A model generated the notes under the pieces. That model made no database searches. It had not been told where the DNA came from and worked only from the letters and a program-made list of their open reading frames with translations. The position numbers were made by a program, and so were the translations under genes. Below are positions 8,967 to 17,197 of a DNA stretch of 64,000 nucleotides, piece by piece (position 1 is the first letter of the stretch; every line of letters begins with the position of its first letter). This DNA comes from Ruminococcaceae bacterium HV4-5-B5C (GTDB taxonomy: Bacteria > Bacillota > Clostridia > Oscillospirales > Acutalibacteraceae): contig FXYJ02000003.1 of the NCBI GenBank assembly GCA_900184925.1, positions 310,001-374,000 on the forward strand, read 5' to 3'.

Positions 8967-9689
8967 ATGACGGATTTGGAACAGCTTCAGGGCATGATCA
9001 GCGCAAGTCGAAGAATCGTCTTTTTCGGAGGGGCGGGCGTCTCTACGGAAAGCGGGATTGCCGATTTCCGCGGTGTGGACGGCCTCTACCGGCAGAAGTA
9101 CCGGTATCCGCCCGAAACGATTCTGAGCCACACTTTTTTCATGACGCACCGGAAGGAATTCTTTGATTTCTACCGCGACAAGATGCTTGCTCTCGGCGCG
9201 CAGCCGAACGCGGCCCACAAAAAACTTGCGGAGCTGGAACGGGCAGGCAAGCTGACCGCGGTTGTCACGCAGAACATCGACGGGCTGCACCAGAAGGCCG
9301 GGAGCAGGAATGTTTATGAGCTGCATGGTTCCGTCCTTCGGAACACCTGCATGAGCTGCGGTAAAAAATATGGTGCGGAGTTTATCCGGAACAGCGAGGG
9401 TGTTCCCACCTGCGAATGCGGGGGAGCCGTGAAGCCGGACGTCGTCCTCTATGAAGAGGGGCTCGACCAGCGGACACTGGCCGGCGCAGTCGATGCCATT
9501 TCCCGTGCCGACATGCTGATCGTCGGCGGCACGTCCCTGACGGTTTACCCGGCCGCCGGACTGGTCGACTATTACCGCGGTTCGCGGCTCGTGCTCATCA
9601 ACCGTACGGCCACGCAGCTTGACGGCAGGGCTGACCTCGTGATCACGGGGAGCATTGGGGAAACCCTTGCACAGATCCGCGTCCCCTGA
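8967..9689 (+). CDS. NAD-dependent protein deacylase, sirtuin family
   Basis: This 240-residue Sir2-family enzyme removes acyl groups from lysine using NAD. Visible motifs are the Rossmann GAGVSTESGI (residues 22-31), IADFRG, TQNIDGLHQ (101-109), the catalytic H120 in ELHGS and a zinc site C128/C131/C149/C151. C149 and C151 form an unusually short CxC pair. It resembles CobB/SrtN-type bacterial sirtuins. GGGAGGAG precedes the ATG. The gene stands alone between the pfkA hairpins and the convergent uppP. Confidence 0.93.
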   Translation: MTDLEQLQGMISASRRIVFFGGAGVSTESGIADFRGVDGLYRQKYRYPPETILSHTFFMTHRKEFFDFYRDKMLALGAQPNAAHKKLAELERAGKLTAVVTQNIDGLHQKAGSRNVYELHGSVLRNTCMSCGKKYGAEFIRNSEGVPTCECGGAVKPDVVLYEEGLDQRTLAGAVDAISRADMLIVGGTSLTVYPAAGLVDYYRGSRLVLINRTATQLDGRADLVITGSIGETLAQIRVP

Positions 9690-9690
9690 A

Positions 9691-9722
9691 ACAATAAAAA
9701 AGGAGGCCGCAGCGCGGCCTCC
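9691..9722 (-). terminator. Intrinsic terminator of uppP
   Basis: A 9-bp stem GGAGGCCGC/GCGGCCTCC with loop AGC. Read on the minus strand it is followed by TTTTTT, so it terminates the leftward uppP gene. It also sits just past the sirtuin stop. Confidence 0.8.
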
Positions 9723-9737
9723 CTGAGACGGCTTCCG

Positions 9738-10556
9738 TCAATGAACGATTGCCATAAAATAAAGAAGTACCAGAGCACCGAGCACGATGCGGTAATAACC
9801 AAACGGTTTGAAGTTGTGCTTTTTGACATACCCCATCAGGAAGCGGATCGCAACAATTGAAACGAGGAACGAAACGACTACTGCGGTCAGAAGAATGATG
9901 ACCTCCGAAGACGTGTAGGCCGTGCCGAACTTAATCAGTTTTAAGAGGCTTGCACCGAACATGGTCGGAATGGCGAGAAAGAAGCTAAACTCGGCTGCGG
10001 TCTCGCGCGAAAGCCCGATCAGGATCGCACCGAGAATTGTCGCGCCGGAGCGTGATGTACCCGGGATGAGCGCAAGAGCCTGAAACAGGCCGATGATCAG
10101 CGCTTGTTTGTAGCCAATCTGCTTCACGCTGCAGATGGAAGGAACATGGTTCCGGTTGCGGTTTTCCACAACGATGAACAGAACGCCGTAAACAATCAGC
10201 ATCAGTGCAACGACTTTGTAATTGTAGAACGCCTTGTCAATCTTATCGTTAAATGGAAGGATCGGGATCAGCGGAACCAGCGACACAATTACCTTTTCCC
10301 AGAGGGAGAACGTCTCTTTTCTCTGGATTTGCGTCTTTTTGGGGGAGAACGGGTTCAGCTTATGGAAATAAAGGACGACGACGGCCATAATTGCGCCGAG
10401 CTGGATGACAACGCGGAACATTTCCATAAAGGCGGCCGATACATCCATATGGACGAACTGCTCTACCAGGATCAGGTGGCCGGTACTGCTGATCGGCAGC
10501 CATTCGGTCAGACCTTCAACAATGCCGAAGAGAATTGCCTTGAGAATATCGAACAT
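9738..10556 (-). CDS. uppP: Undecaprenyl-diphosphatase (UppP/BacA)
   Basis: UppP is a polytopic membrane enzyme that recycles undecaprenyl pyrophosphate for cell-wall synthesis, and its level affects bacitracin resistance. The 272-residue product starts MFDILKAILFGIVEGLTEWLP, with the catalytic E14/E18 pair and H27 in SSTGH. The second motif GTSRSGATI follows. About eight hydrophobic segments are present. I placed the start at the ATG at 10556, six bases after a GAGTG; a GTG at 10565 and ATG at 10562 are in frame. A bce-like bacitracin-type module lies elsewhere in the window (45.6 kb). Confidence 0.95.
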   Translation of the reverse strand: MFDILKAILFGIVEGLTEWLPISSTGHLILVEQFVHMDVSAAFMEMFRVVIQLGAIMAVVVLYFHKLNPFSPKKTQIQRKETFSLWEKVIVSLVPLIPILPFNDKIDKAFYNYKVVALMLIVYGVLFIVVENRNRNHVPSICSVKQIGYKQALIIGLFQALALIPGTSRSGATILGAILIGLSRETAAEFSFFLAIPTMFGASLLKLIKFGTAYTSSEVIILLTAVVVSFLVSIVAIRFLMGYVKKHNFKPFGYYRIVLGALVLLYFMAIVH

Positions 10557-10656
10557 GCACATCACTCATTTCAGAATAAAATCATAGACGCTCTTTATTA
10601 TAGCGGCATGCAGAGTGAAATTCAAGGAAATTCGGACGAACGGTTCTCCCAGTGAG

Positions 10657-11571
10657 TTAACCTTTCAGGCTTGCGTCAATCTTTTCAAGGTTTGCCTTCG
10701 CGCGGTCAAAGTAGCTCAGGTTGTCTTCGCTGCCTTCCATTGTGTAAATGGAAACGGCCTTTGCTCCAACCTGCTCCGCAAGCGTGCGCGAAACGGCCGG
10801 ACTGACCATTTCTTCCACGAAGATTGTTTTGACATCGTTCTGCCTGCAGTAATCCACTAATTCCGAAAGCTTCTTCGCACTCGGTTCGCCATCCGCAAAA
10901 ACGTCTTCCACACTGTTTTGCTCCAGGCCGAAGTCACGGCAGAGGTATGCAAAGGCGGCGTGCCCGGTGACGAAATTTTTCTTTTTGTCGAGAGAAAACT
11001 TCGTTTTATAATCCTGATACAGGTTTTCAAGCTTTGCTACATAGCTGTCGCAGTTTTTCTGATAATAATTACTGTTGGCCGGGTCGGCTTTGCAAAGGCC
11101 GTCTTTGATGTTTTTTACTTCAATCTCCGCGCCTTTCAGGCTGAGCCACAGGTGCGGGTCGTATTGCCCGTGTTCCTTCGCTTCGCCTGCGCCTGCGCTT
11201 TTGACCGGCTCGGCGCCTTTGGAGGCATCCACCTCGACGAGGCCGGTGTTCGCGGCCGCCGAGACGGCCTGTGCAGCCCAGGACTCCATGCCCAGCCCGT
11301 TGATGACGAAAACCCCGGACTTTGCAAGGGATGCGATGTCGCCCGCCTTCGGTTCAAAGTCATGCGGCTCCGTCCCATCGGGAATGATGGTTTTGACCTG
11401 CACTTTATCGCCGCCGACTGCTTCGGCAAACTCTTTCATTGCGTTAAAGCTCACAGTTACCTGCATTTTTCCTTCCGCCGGTTTCTGCTGTTCCTGCCCC
11501 GAGCAGGCCGAGAGAGAGAGTGTGGCGAGCAGGCCGAGCAGTGCAGCTGCTGCAGTTAATTTTTTCAGCAT
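10657..11571 (-). CDS. Zinc/manganese ABC transporter substrate-binding lipoprotein
   Basis: This 304-residue lipoprotein has a signal peptide ending in lipobox LSAC (C23), so it is anchored outside the membrane. It belongs to the cluster A-I metal-binding proteins (ZnuA, AdcA, TroA, MntA). Candidate metal ligands are H70 (EPHDF), H140 (DPHLW), H204 (GHAAFAY) and an acidic residue in the C-terminal lobe. There is only a short His-poor loop between the lobes (one extra H134), so zinc versus manganese cannot be settled. It is divergent from its ATPase and permease genes and shares with them a palindromic operator. GGAGG precedes the ATG. Confidence 0.93.
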   Translation of the reverse strand: MLKKLTAAAALLGLLATLSLSACSGQEQQKPAEGKMQVTVSFNAMKEFAEAVGGDKVQVKTIIPDGTEPHDFEPKAGDIASLAKSGVFVINGLGMESWAAQAVSAAANTGLVEVDASKGAEPVKSAGAGEAKEHGQYDPHLWLSLKGAEIEVKNIKDGLCKADPANSNYYQKNCDSYVAKLENLYQDYKTKFSLDKKKNFVTGHAAFAYLCRDFGLEQNSVEDVFADGEPSAKKLSELVDYCRQNDVKTIFVEEMVSPAVSRTLAEQVGAKAVSIYTMEGSEDNLSYFDRAKANLEKIDASLKG

Positions 11572-11596
11572 TAAGTGTAATCCTCCGAAAATTTAC

Positions 11597-11626
11597 TTGC
11601 AAATGAATGTCATTTGCGTTTATAAT
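11597..11626 (+). promoter_or_regulatory. Promoter and metalloregulator-type operator
   Basis: A perfect 8+3+8 inverted repeat, GCAAATGA-ATG-TCATTTGC (11599-11617), sits between a -35 TTGCAA (11597-11602) and a -10 TATAAT (11621-11626), spacer 18. Binding there would block the rightward promoter and probably the leftward lipoprotein gene. The placement suggests a Zur, MntR or AdcR-like repressor. No regulator gene is adjacent. Confidence 0.7.
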
Positions 11627-11695
11627 AATCCATGGTATCCGCCCTTGTCAAGAGGGCCGTGCCGTGCAAGGATGAAAAAGGCTGGTGTCTGCAAG

Positions 11696-12364
11696 ATGAT
11701 TGAAATTAAGAACCTCACGTTTTCCTATACCGGTTCCCCGCCTTATGTACTCGATGGGATCAACCTGAAAATCGGCGCAGGAGCTTACGTCTCCGTGCTG
11801 GGAGAAAACGGATGCGGCAAAAGCACGCTGATGCGCCTGATTCTGCGTTTTATTCGCCCGACCGGAGGCACGATTACCTGTGGTGCGAAGCGAATCGGGT
11901 ATGTTCCGCAGAAAAACGATTTCTCGAATCCCGACTTCCCCATTACGGTTTCCGAAATGCTCGATTCTTATCGCAGGCTGCTGAAAATTCACAGAAAGGA
12001 TGCTGTGGAGCAGAGCCTTGCCCTCGTTGGGATGGAATCGTACAGGAATGCGCTGATGGGTTCGCTTTCCGGCGGTCAGAGCCAGAAAATCCGGATCGCG
12101 CGCGCCATTATGGGAAAACCGGATCTGCTTGTACTGGATGAACCTTCAACCGGTGTCGATTTTGCGAGCCGAAAAGAAATCTACGGCTTTCTGACGCGTG
12201 TCAACCGGAAAAACGGGGTTACAATCGTCTCCGTGGAGCATAACCTCGAGGCGGCCGTGGAGAATTCCACGCTGATCTACCATCTGGAACATGGGAAGGG
12301 CCATCTCTGTACGCCCACACAGTACACGGAGGAATTTTTGAAACCGGAAAAGGAGGGGAGATAA
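11696..12364 (+). CDS. Zinc/manganese ABC transporter ATPase
   Basis: The 222-residue cytoplasmic ATPase energises the metal uptake system. Visible motifs are Walker A GENGCGKST, signature SLSGGQ and Walker B LLVLDEP. The start MIEIKNLTFSY at 11696 fits the family. An in-frame ATG at 11672 would add eight residues, and neither start has a strong ribosome site. It is followed two bases later by the permease gene. Confidence 0.92.
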   Translation: MIEIKNLTFSYTGSPPYVLDGINLKIGAGAYVSVLGENGCGKSTLMRLILRFIRPTGGTITCGAKRIGYVPQKNDFSNPDFPITVSEMLDSYRRLLKIHRKDAVEQSLALVGMESYRNALMGSLSGGQSQKIRIARAIMGKPDLLVLDEPSTGVDFASRKEIYGFLTRVNRKNGVTIVSVEHNLEAAVENSTLIYHLEHGKGHLCTPTQYTEEFLKPEKEGR

Positions 12365-12366
12365 CG

Positions 12367-13182
12367 ATGCTTCAGTATGCTTTTATGCGGGATGCTCTGT
12401 TTGTATCCGTCTGCATCGCGATTCTCTGCCCCTGCATCGGAGTGTTTCTGGTGCTCCGGCGCTATTCGATGATCGGCGATACGCTTTCACACGCTTCGCT
12501 TGCCGGCATTGCCATCGGCCTTGCGTGCGGCGGAAGCCCCGTGATCGGCGCTTTTCTCTTTACGTCCGCCTGCGGAGCGCTGATTGAATTTCTGCGTACC
12601 TACTTTAAAAAATACACCGACCTGATCCTGAGTATCGTGCTCTCACTCAGCGTCGGTGTTGCCATTACCATCATCAGCTCCGGTAATCTGCATGCAAACG
12701 CCGATTCGTTTCTGTTCGGCAGCATTCTGACGGTGGGCCGGGCTGATATGATCACCGTGCTGGTTCTGACCGCTCTTTCCGTACTGACCGTTATTTGTCT
12801 GTATCACCAGATGCTGTATATCGCGTACGACGAAGAAGCCGCTCAGGTTGCCGGCGTGAGGGTCAAAGTCATTAATTATGTTTTTTCGATTCTCGTCGCT
12901 TCGGCGATTTCGGTTTCCATCCGCATCGTCGGCGTGCTTGTGCTCAGCTCGATGATCGCTCTGCCCGTAGCTGCCGCGCTTCAGATGAAAAAAGGATTCC
13001 GTGCGACGCTTCTGTTTTCCGTGCTGTTCAGTATGATAGATATTCTGCTCGGGCTGTTCTTTTCTTATCAGCTCAACGTGGCGCCGGGCGGTTTTACGGC
13101 GCTTGTGTCCGTTGCCGTTCTTGTTGCCGTCATTCTGCTCCGCAGCGCCGCTTCGCGGCTTCGGCTCAAAAAGGCAGCCTAG
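12367..13182 (+). CDS. Zinc/manganese ABC transporter permease
   Basis: The 271-residue membrane protein is of the ABC-3 permease family (ZnuB, MntB, TroC). It shows about eight hydrophobic segments. The conserved early IGVFLVLRRYSMIGDTLSHAS and the mid-protein YDEEAAQVAGV match family positions. It forms the channel for the divergent binding protein and the ATPase just upstream. GGAGGGGAG lies before the ATG. Confidence 0.94.
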   Translation: MLQYAFMRDALFVSVCIAILCPCIGVFLVLRRYSMIGDTLSHASLAGIAIGLACGGSPVIGAFLFTSACGALIEFLRTYFKKYTDLILSIVLSLSVGVAITIISSGNLHANADSFLFGSILTVGRADMITVLVLTALSVLTVICLYHQMLYIAYDEEAAQVAGVRVKVINYVFSILVASAISVSIRIVGVLVLSSMIALPVAAALQMKKGFRATLLFSVLFSMIDILLGLFFSYQLNVAPGGFTALVSVAVLVAVILLRSAASRLRLKKAA

Positions 13183-13199
13183 GCGCGTGCGCGTTTACC

Positions 13200-13228
13200 T
13201 TGCCATCCCGCAGGCGCGATGCTATACT
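13200..13228 (+). promoter_or_regulatory. Sigma-A promoter for the zinc-ribbon gene
   Basis: TTGCCA (13200-13205), 17-base spacer and TATACT (13223-13228) form a near-consensus promoter. It separates the gene at 13313 from the metal transporter operon. Confidence 0.7.
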
Positions 13229-13312
13229 TGTCTTATCATGGCGCGCGCATCCGGCGAAAGAGTAAACCGCCGCATCCGGCCGGAAAATGCTGCGCTGTAA
13301 AGGAGAACGCAA

Positions 13313-14200
13313 ATGAGTTCTGTCACCATACAATGCCCGCACTGCGGGCGTGAGATGAGCGTTCCGGACGATGCCGGAAAGATCGTCTGCATGTTCTGCG
13401 CCGGGCCGATCGACGTGTCGGCTCTCCTTTCCGCTCCTGAAAAGGAAGAATCGCTCCCGGAGCCGATTGATCTGGAGCCTCTTCTGCCGCAGGAGCTGTT
13501 CGAGCCGCATCTTTCCTCAGGCAATTTTACGGCAGACGAGTATCCGAAAGAATATGAACGGTATCTCGAACAGTTCAGTCCTGCGCTGAAAGCCTTCCGC
13601 CAGAATGCGCTGAACGACAGCCATACCGGGGAGCAGTTCGCCGCGCTTCTGTTTCAGAAATTCCAGGCGGCGCTTCTGAAACCAAACGGCAAACGGATGG
13701 ATTCACTTGCGCTTCGAATGACGATTACGGCGCTTACCGTCCCTGCAATTCTTTCTTCCGGAACGGAAGAATCCGAGCATGCCGCCGACTGTTTCCTTGA
13801 GCTTTGGAACAGCACTTACCCAAAAGAACACCTTGGCAAGGCAACCTATGAGCAGGTCAGCGGTGGGTTCAGGCACAAGCTGTGTTACATCACAACGGCC
13901 GTCTGCAGTTCGCTCGGCAGGGCGGACGACTGCACCGAGCTGAACGAATTCCGGGCGTTCCGTGACGGATGGCTTGCAGATACCGAGGGCGGCCCCGAGA
14001 AGATCACGGAGTACTATCTTTTTGCACCCATAATTGTGCGCGCAATCGACGCTTCCGGGCATGCGCCGGAGGAATACCGAAACATCTGGGAAAAGTGGCT
14101 TTCTCCGCTTCTGCAGTGCCTGCGCGGCGGAAGGCAGGAAGAGTGCGCGGCGGGGTATGAAAAAATGGTCCGCACGTTGGAACAGCAGTGGCTTTCATAA
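13313..14200 (+). CDS. Unrecognised protein with N-terminal zinc ribbon
   Basis: This 295-residue protein opens with CPHCGREM and a second CMFC pair (residues about 6-27), forming a C-x2-C...C-x2-C zinc ribbon. The remaining 260 residues are soluble, mainly helical by composition, with conserved-looking stretches such as YPKEHLG and FRHKLCYITTAV. I do not recognise the main domain. There is no signal peptide or membrane segment, so it should be cytoplasmic. It has its own promoter and AAGGAG ribosome site. It follows the metal uptake operon, but a functional link is only inferred. Confidence 0.75.
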   Translation: MSSVTIQCPHCGREMSVPDDAGKIVCMFCAGPIDVSALLSAPEKEESLPEPIDLEPLLPQELFEPHLSSGNFTADEYPKEYERYLEQFSPALKAFRQNALNDSHTGEQFAALLFQKFQAALLKPNGKRMDSLALRMTITALTVPAILSSGTEESEHAADCFLELWNSTYPKEHLGKATYEQVSGGFRHKLCYITTAVCSSLGRADDCTELNEFRAFRDGWLADTEGGPEKITEYYLFAPIIVRAIDASGHAPEEYRNIWEKWLSPLLQCLRGGRQEECAAGYEKMVRTLEQQWLS

Positions 14201-14223
14201 GTTACAGAACCCGATTCTCTGAT

Positions 14224-14261
14224 AAAAAGGCGCCCCGGAACAAGAGCTGTTCCGGGGCGCC
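14224..14261 (-). terminator. Intrinsic terminator of the minus-strand membrane gene
   Basis: A 13-bp stem (14229-14241 with 14249-14261, loop AAGAGCT) is followed on the minus strand by TTTTT. It ends the leftward gene at 14289. It may also slow transcription coming from the left. Confidence 0.8.
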
Positions 14262-14288
14262 TCAACGTTCACGAAGAAACCTATGTAC

Positions 14289-14825
14289 TTACGGGTTGAC
14301 CTGATCGGCCGTGTCGTCAATATCGGCGGCAGGTTCGGCTTCGGGCAGTTCCGGTTTGTTCAGACGGATCAGCAGAAGGATGCAGGAAATAAGAATGCAG
14401 GCGCTCCCGGCAAGACTCAGCCCGGCAACCAGCGGGTAGCCTCCCGGGACGAGCTGATTGGTAAGGGCTTCGGATTGTGCGATCGCTGTGTTTGCTATAA
14501 ACAGGTTGGCGATGCCGGAAAAAACGGTGAGGCCCGAGAGAACTGCCCAGACGATGCAGAAAGCGGTTCCGCGTTTCGGGCGGTTTACACTGACCAGCAG
14601 GAGAATCAGGAAAATGCCGGGGTAAATCAGGAGGCCGATAACAGATCCGATTGCCGTAAAAGCAGGAGGAAGAGTAACATTGATTCCTCTTGCGGCAAAC
14701 TGAGCGTTCATCAAGGCCGTTGTTACGCCGGACTGCAGAATGGTGTCCACCACCAGAAAAAGCGCCGCGGCAAGGCCGAAGTACAGCGGACCCCCTGCCG
14801 TCTTTCTGAGATTTTTCTGTTCCAC
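14289..14825 (-). CDS. Small integral membrane protein of unknown function
   Basis: The 178-residue product has four hydrophobic segments, around residues 12-32, 55-78, 87-110 and 132-155. It ends in an acidic C-terminal tail of Pro, Glu, Ala and Asp. I do not recognise a family. The frame opens at a TTG at 14852, but AAGAAGGGG immediately precedes the GTG at 14825, so I place the start there. It is a single-gene unit with its own promoter and terminator and is divergent from the export operon at 15097. Confidence 0.7.
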   Translation of the reverse strand: MEQKNLRKTAGGPLYFGLAAALFLVVDTILQSGVTTALMNAQFAARGINVTLPPAFTAIGSVIGLLIYPGIFLILLLVSVNRPKRGTAFCIVWAVLSGLTVFSGIANLFIANTAIAQSEALTNQLVPGGYPLVAGLSLAGSACILISCILLLIRLNKPELPEAEPAADIDDTADQVNP

Positions 14826-14914
14826 CACAACCCCTTCTTTCTTTGTTCCCAATTCACAGGCGGGACTTCCGCCTGCATTGCCCCGGGAACGGGCAATTGT
14901 TCTTATTCGGATGT

Positions 14915-14944
14915 ATTATAGCATCGATTTGCCATGCTTGTAAA
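14915..14944 (-). promoter_or_regulatory. Sigma-A promoter, leftward
   Basis: On the minus strand, TTTACA (14944-14939), an 18-base spacer and a perfect TATAAT (14920-14915) drive the membrane gene at 14289-14825. Confidence 0.75.
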
Positions 14945-15003
14945 CACTGTTCTTTAAAATAATTTTATTTCAGAAATTATTTCTCCGATTTCAAGGAAAT
15001 AAA

Positions 15004-15031
15004 TTGACAAAAATCGGAAACTGAGTATGAT
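15004..15031 (+). promoter_or_regulatory. Sigma-A promoter of the export operon
   Basis: A perfect -35 TTGACA (15004-15009), 16-base spacer and TATGAT (15026-15031) lie 66 bases before the adaptor gene. The A+T-rich region upstream is typical of a strong promoter. Confidence 0.75.
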
Positions 15032-15096
15032 TGTATCAACGCTTTCCTGCAGGAAGGCGTTACTTTTCCGGAATTTCCGATTTGGAGTGATCGTTT

Positions 15097-16479
15097 ATGA
15101 AAAAAAAGAAACCTGTAAAAAAAGGGATTGTGATCGCCGCCGTTTCGGCAGCGGCGGTAATTGTAATTGTCGTCGCCTGCGTGGTCAGTTCGAGGGCTGG
15201 GGGCACAAAGGCAAACATTTCTTACATTCCGCTGCAGAAAACATCGCTGCAGGACAGCATCAGCGTTACGGGAACCATCCGCAGCAACGGCAGCAGCGAC
15301 GTTTACTCATCACTGAACCAGCCGGTGGAAAAGGTTTCGGTTTCCGTCGGCGACACGGTGAAAGAGGGGGACATCCTCGCTGTGCTCGACACGTCCTCTC
15401 TTTCGGATGATATCCGCCAGCAGGAATCCGCTGCGAAAGCTGCGGACAGCAGCGCAAGCCTCAGCTTTGACAAGGCAAGGTCGGACTATCAGGCAGCGCT
15501 GGACGCGTACAATAACGAAACCGCACCGGAACTGACGGCGGCGAAGGACAGCCTTTCTACCGCGCAGTCGGCCCTGAGTGCGGAGCAGCAGGCGTACGCC
15601 GCGGTGCAGGCTGCACTCGGCAGCGGGAAAGCCACACAGCAGGATGTGGACGCGGAACTTGCGAAGCTGAAGCAGGCACAGCAGACGTATGCTTCCGCTC
15701 AGCAGGGCGTATTGACGGCGAAAGCCCAGACGCAGCAGAACCTGAAAGAAGCCAAAAGCGCGTACGACGCAGCCGTTGCCAAAAGCAGCGACAAGAGCGG
15801 CGACATTGCGCTGGAGAAGCTGAAAAAACAGATGCAGCAGTCCGTTATCACGGCGCCGAGGGACGGAACGGTCACCCAGTGCAACGCGGCTGTGGGCGAC
15901 GTGCCCAAAACAGCAATGTTTCGTGTGGAGGATACCTCCGACCTGATCGTCGACGCGGAAGTAAAGGAGATCGACGTAGGCAAGGTTAAAACCGGCGATA
16001 AGGTTGCCGTTACGACGGACGCCACCGGGAAAACAAAATTCAGTGGGGAAGTGGTCCGTGTCGCGCCGGCAGCGACGGAGAGTCCCTCCGCCGCCGGGCA
16101 GGCAGCCGTCGGTCAGTCCTCTGAGCCGACGTTTACCGTTCGGGTTCATATTGACGGCCAGAATCCAAACCTCCGGATCGGGATGAAAGCAAAGCTGAAT
16201 ATTGTCCTGGAACAGAAAGACAATGTCTTTGTGGTTCCGTACGATTCGCTGGTACAAAAATCGGACGGAAGCTATGTGGTCTATACGGCGAAACCGGACG
16301 GCGCCCTCTACCGGGTAGCAGAGGTTCCGGTCACGGTCGGGATGGAGACCGACGTCTCTACGGAAGTCACAGGCTCCGGGCTGCAGCAGGGCATGAAGAT
16401 CATCACGGGGACGGACGGCATTTCTTCCGGGCAGATCGTGGTGCTTTCCACCGGATCGTCTTCTTCCGGGGAGGATTGA
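15097..16479 (+). CDS. MacA/HlyD-family membrane fusion (adaptor) protein
   Basis: The 460-residue adaptor has a Lys-rich N-terminus and a single membrane anchor near residues 8-30. A split biotinyl-lipoyl domain follows (SVTGTIRSNGSSDV...VSVGDTVKEGDIL). A long alpha-helical coiled-coil rich in Ala, Gln and Lys spans about residues 105-235. Beta-barrel and membrane-proximal domains (PRDGTVTQCNAAVGD, RIGMKAKLNIVLE) follow. It links an ABC exporter to the cell exterior, as YknX does in Bacillus. The next genes are the ATPase and FtsX permease. Substrate unknown; toxic peptides or siderophore-like compounds are typical for relatives. Confidence 0.92.
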   Translation: MKKKKPVKKGIVIAAVSAAAVIVIVVACVVSSRAGGTKANISYIPLQKTSLQDSISVTGTIRSNGSSDVYSSLNQPVEKVSVSVGDTVKEGDILAVLDTSSLSDDIRQQESAAKAADSSASLSFDKARSDYQAALDAYNNETAPELTAAKDSLSTAQSALSAEQQAYAAVQAALGSGKATQQDVDAELAKLKQAQQTYASAQQGVLTAKAQTQQNLKEAKSAYDAAVAKSSDKSGDIALEKLKKQMQQSVITAPRDGTVTQCNAAVGDVPKTAMFRVEDTSDLIVDAEVKEIDVGKVKTGDKVAVTTDATGKTKFSGEVVRVAPAATESPSAAGQAAVGQSSEPTFTVRVHIDGQNPNLRIGMKAKLNIVLEQKDNVFVVPYDSLVQKSDGSYVVYTAKPDGALYRVAEVPVTVGMETDVSTEVTGSGLQQGMKIITGTDGISSGQIVVLSTGSSSSGED

Positions 16480-16483
16480 CGGG

Positions 16484-17197
16484 ATGGCACGCGACATGAT
16501 TCAGATGACCGGCGTCGACAAGAATTACTTTGTAGGCACGCCGAATGAGCTGCATATCCTGAAGAAAATCAGCCTCACGATACAGGAAGGGGAATTTGTC
16601 TCAATTGTAGGCGTTTCCGGTTCCGGAAAAAGTACCCTGATGAACCTGATCGGCGTTCTGGACCGCCCGAGCGCAGGAACCTATCTTCTGGACGGGATGC
16701 CCGTCAACCGCATGACGGACAATCAGATGTCAGATATCCGCTGTGAAAAGATCGGATTTGTTTTTCAGACATTTAACCTCATCCCGCGGAACGACGCGCT
16801 GAAAAATGTGGAGCTGCCGATGCTTTACGCCGGGGTCGACGCAAAGACGCGCACACGGCGTTCCCGGGAGCTTCTGGAGCTTGTCGGTATGGAGGAGCGC
16901 ATGCATCACCAGCCGAACGAGCTTTCGGGCGGGCAGAAACAGCGCGTTGCCATCGCGCGGGCGCTTGCCAACGATCCGCCGATTCTTCTGGCCGATGAAC
17001 CGACCGGTTCGCTCGACTCCGCAACCGGCCGTATGGTTATGGATCTGTTCCACCGCGTCCATGAGGAAAGCCACAAAACGGTCATTCTGGTTACGCATAA
17101 CCCCGCCCTTGCGGAAGAGACCGAGCGAATCGTCACGATCCGCGACGGAGAGATTATCGACGACCGCGCTGGCGGCGGAAAGGCGGTGAGCCGGTAA
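16484..17197 (+). CDS. MacB-type ABC transporter ATPase
   Basis: The 237-residue ATPase belongs to the LolD/MacB/YknY group. Motifs are Walker A GVSGSGKST, Q-loop VFQTFNL, signature LSGGQKQRVAIARAL, Walker B ILLADEPTGSLD and H-loop LVTHNP. It pairs with the FtsX-like permease whose ATG overlaps its stop codon, implying coupled translation. It lies four bases after the adaptor gene with GGAGGATTGACGGG before the ATG. Confidence 0.95.
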   Translation: MARDMIQMTGVDKNYFVGTPNELHILKKISLTIQEGEFVSIVGVSGSGKSTLMNLIGVLDRPSAGTYLLDGMPVNRMTDNQMSDIRCEKIGFVFQTFNLIPRNDALKNVELPMLYAGVDAKTRTRRSRELLELVGMEERMHHQPNELSGGQKQRVAIARALANDPPILLADEPTGSLDSATGRMVMDLFHRVHEESHKTVILVTHNPALAEETERIVTIRDGEIIDDRAGGGKAVSR

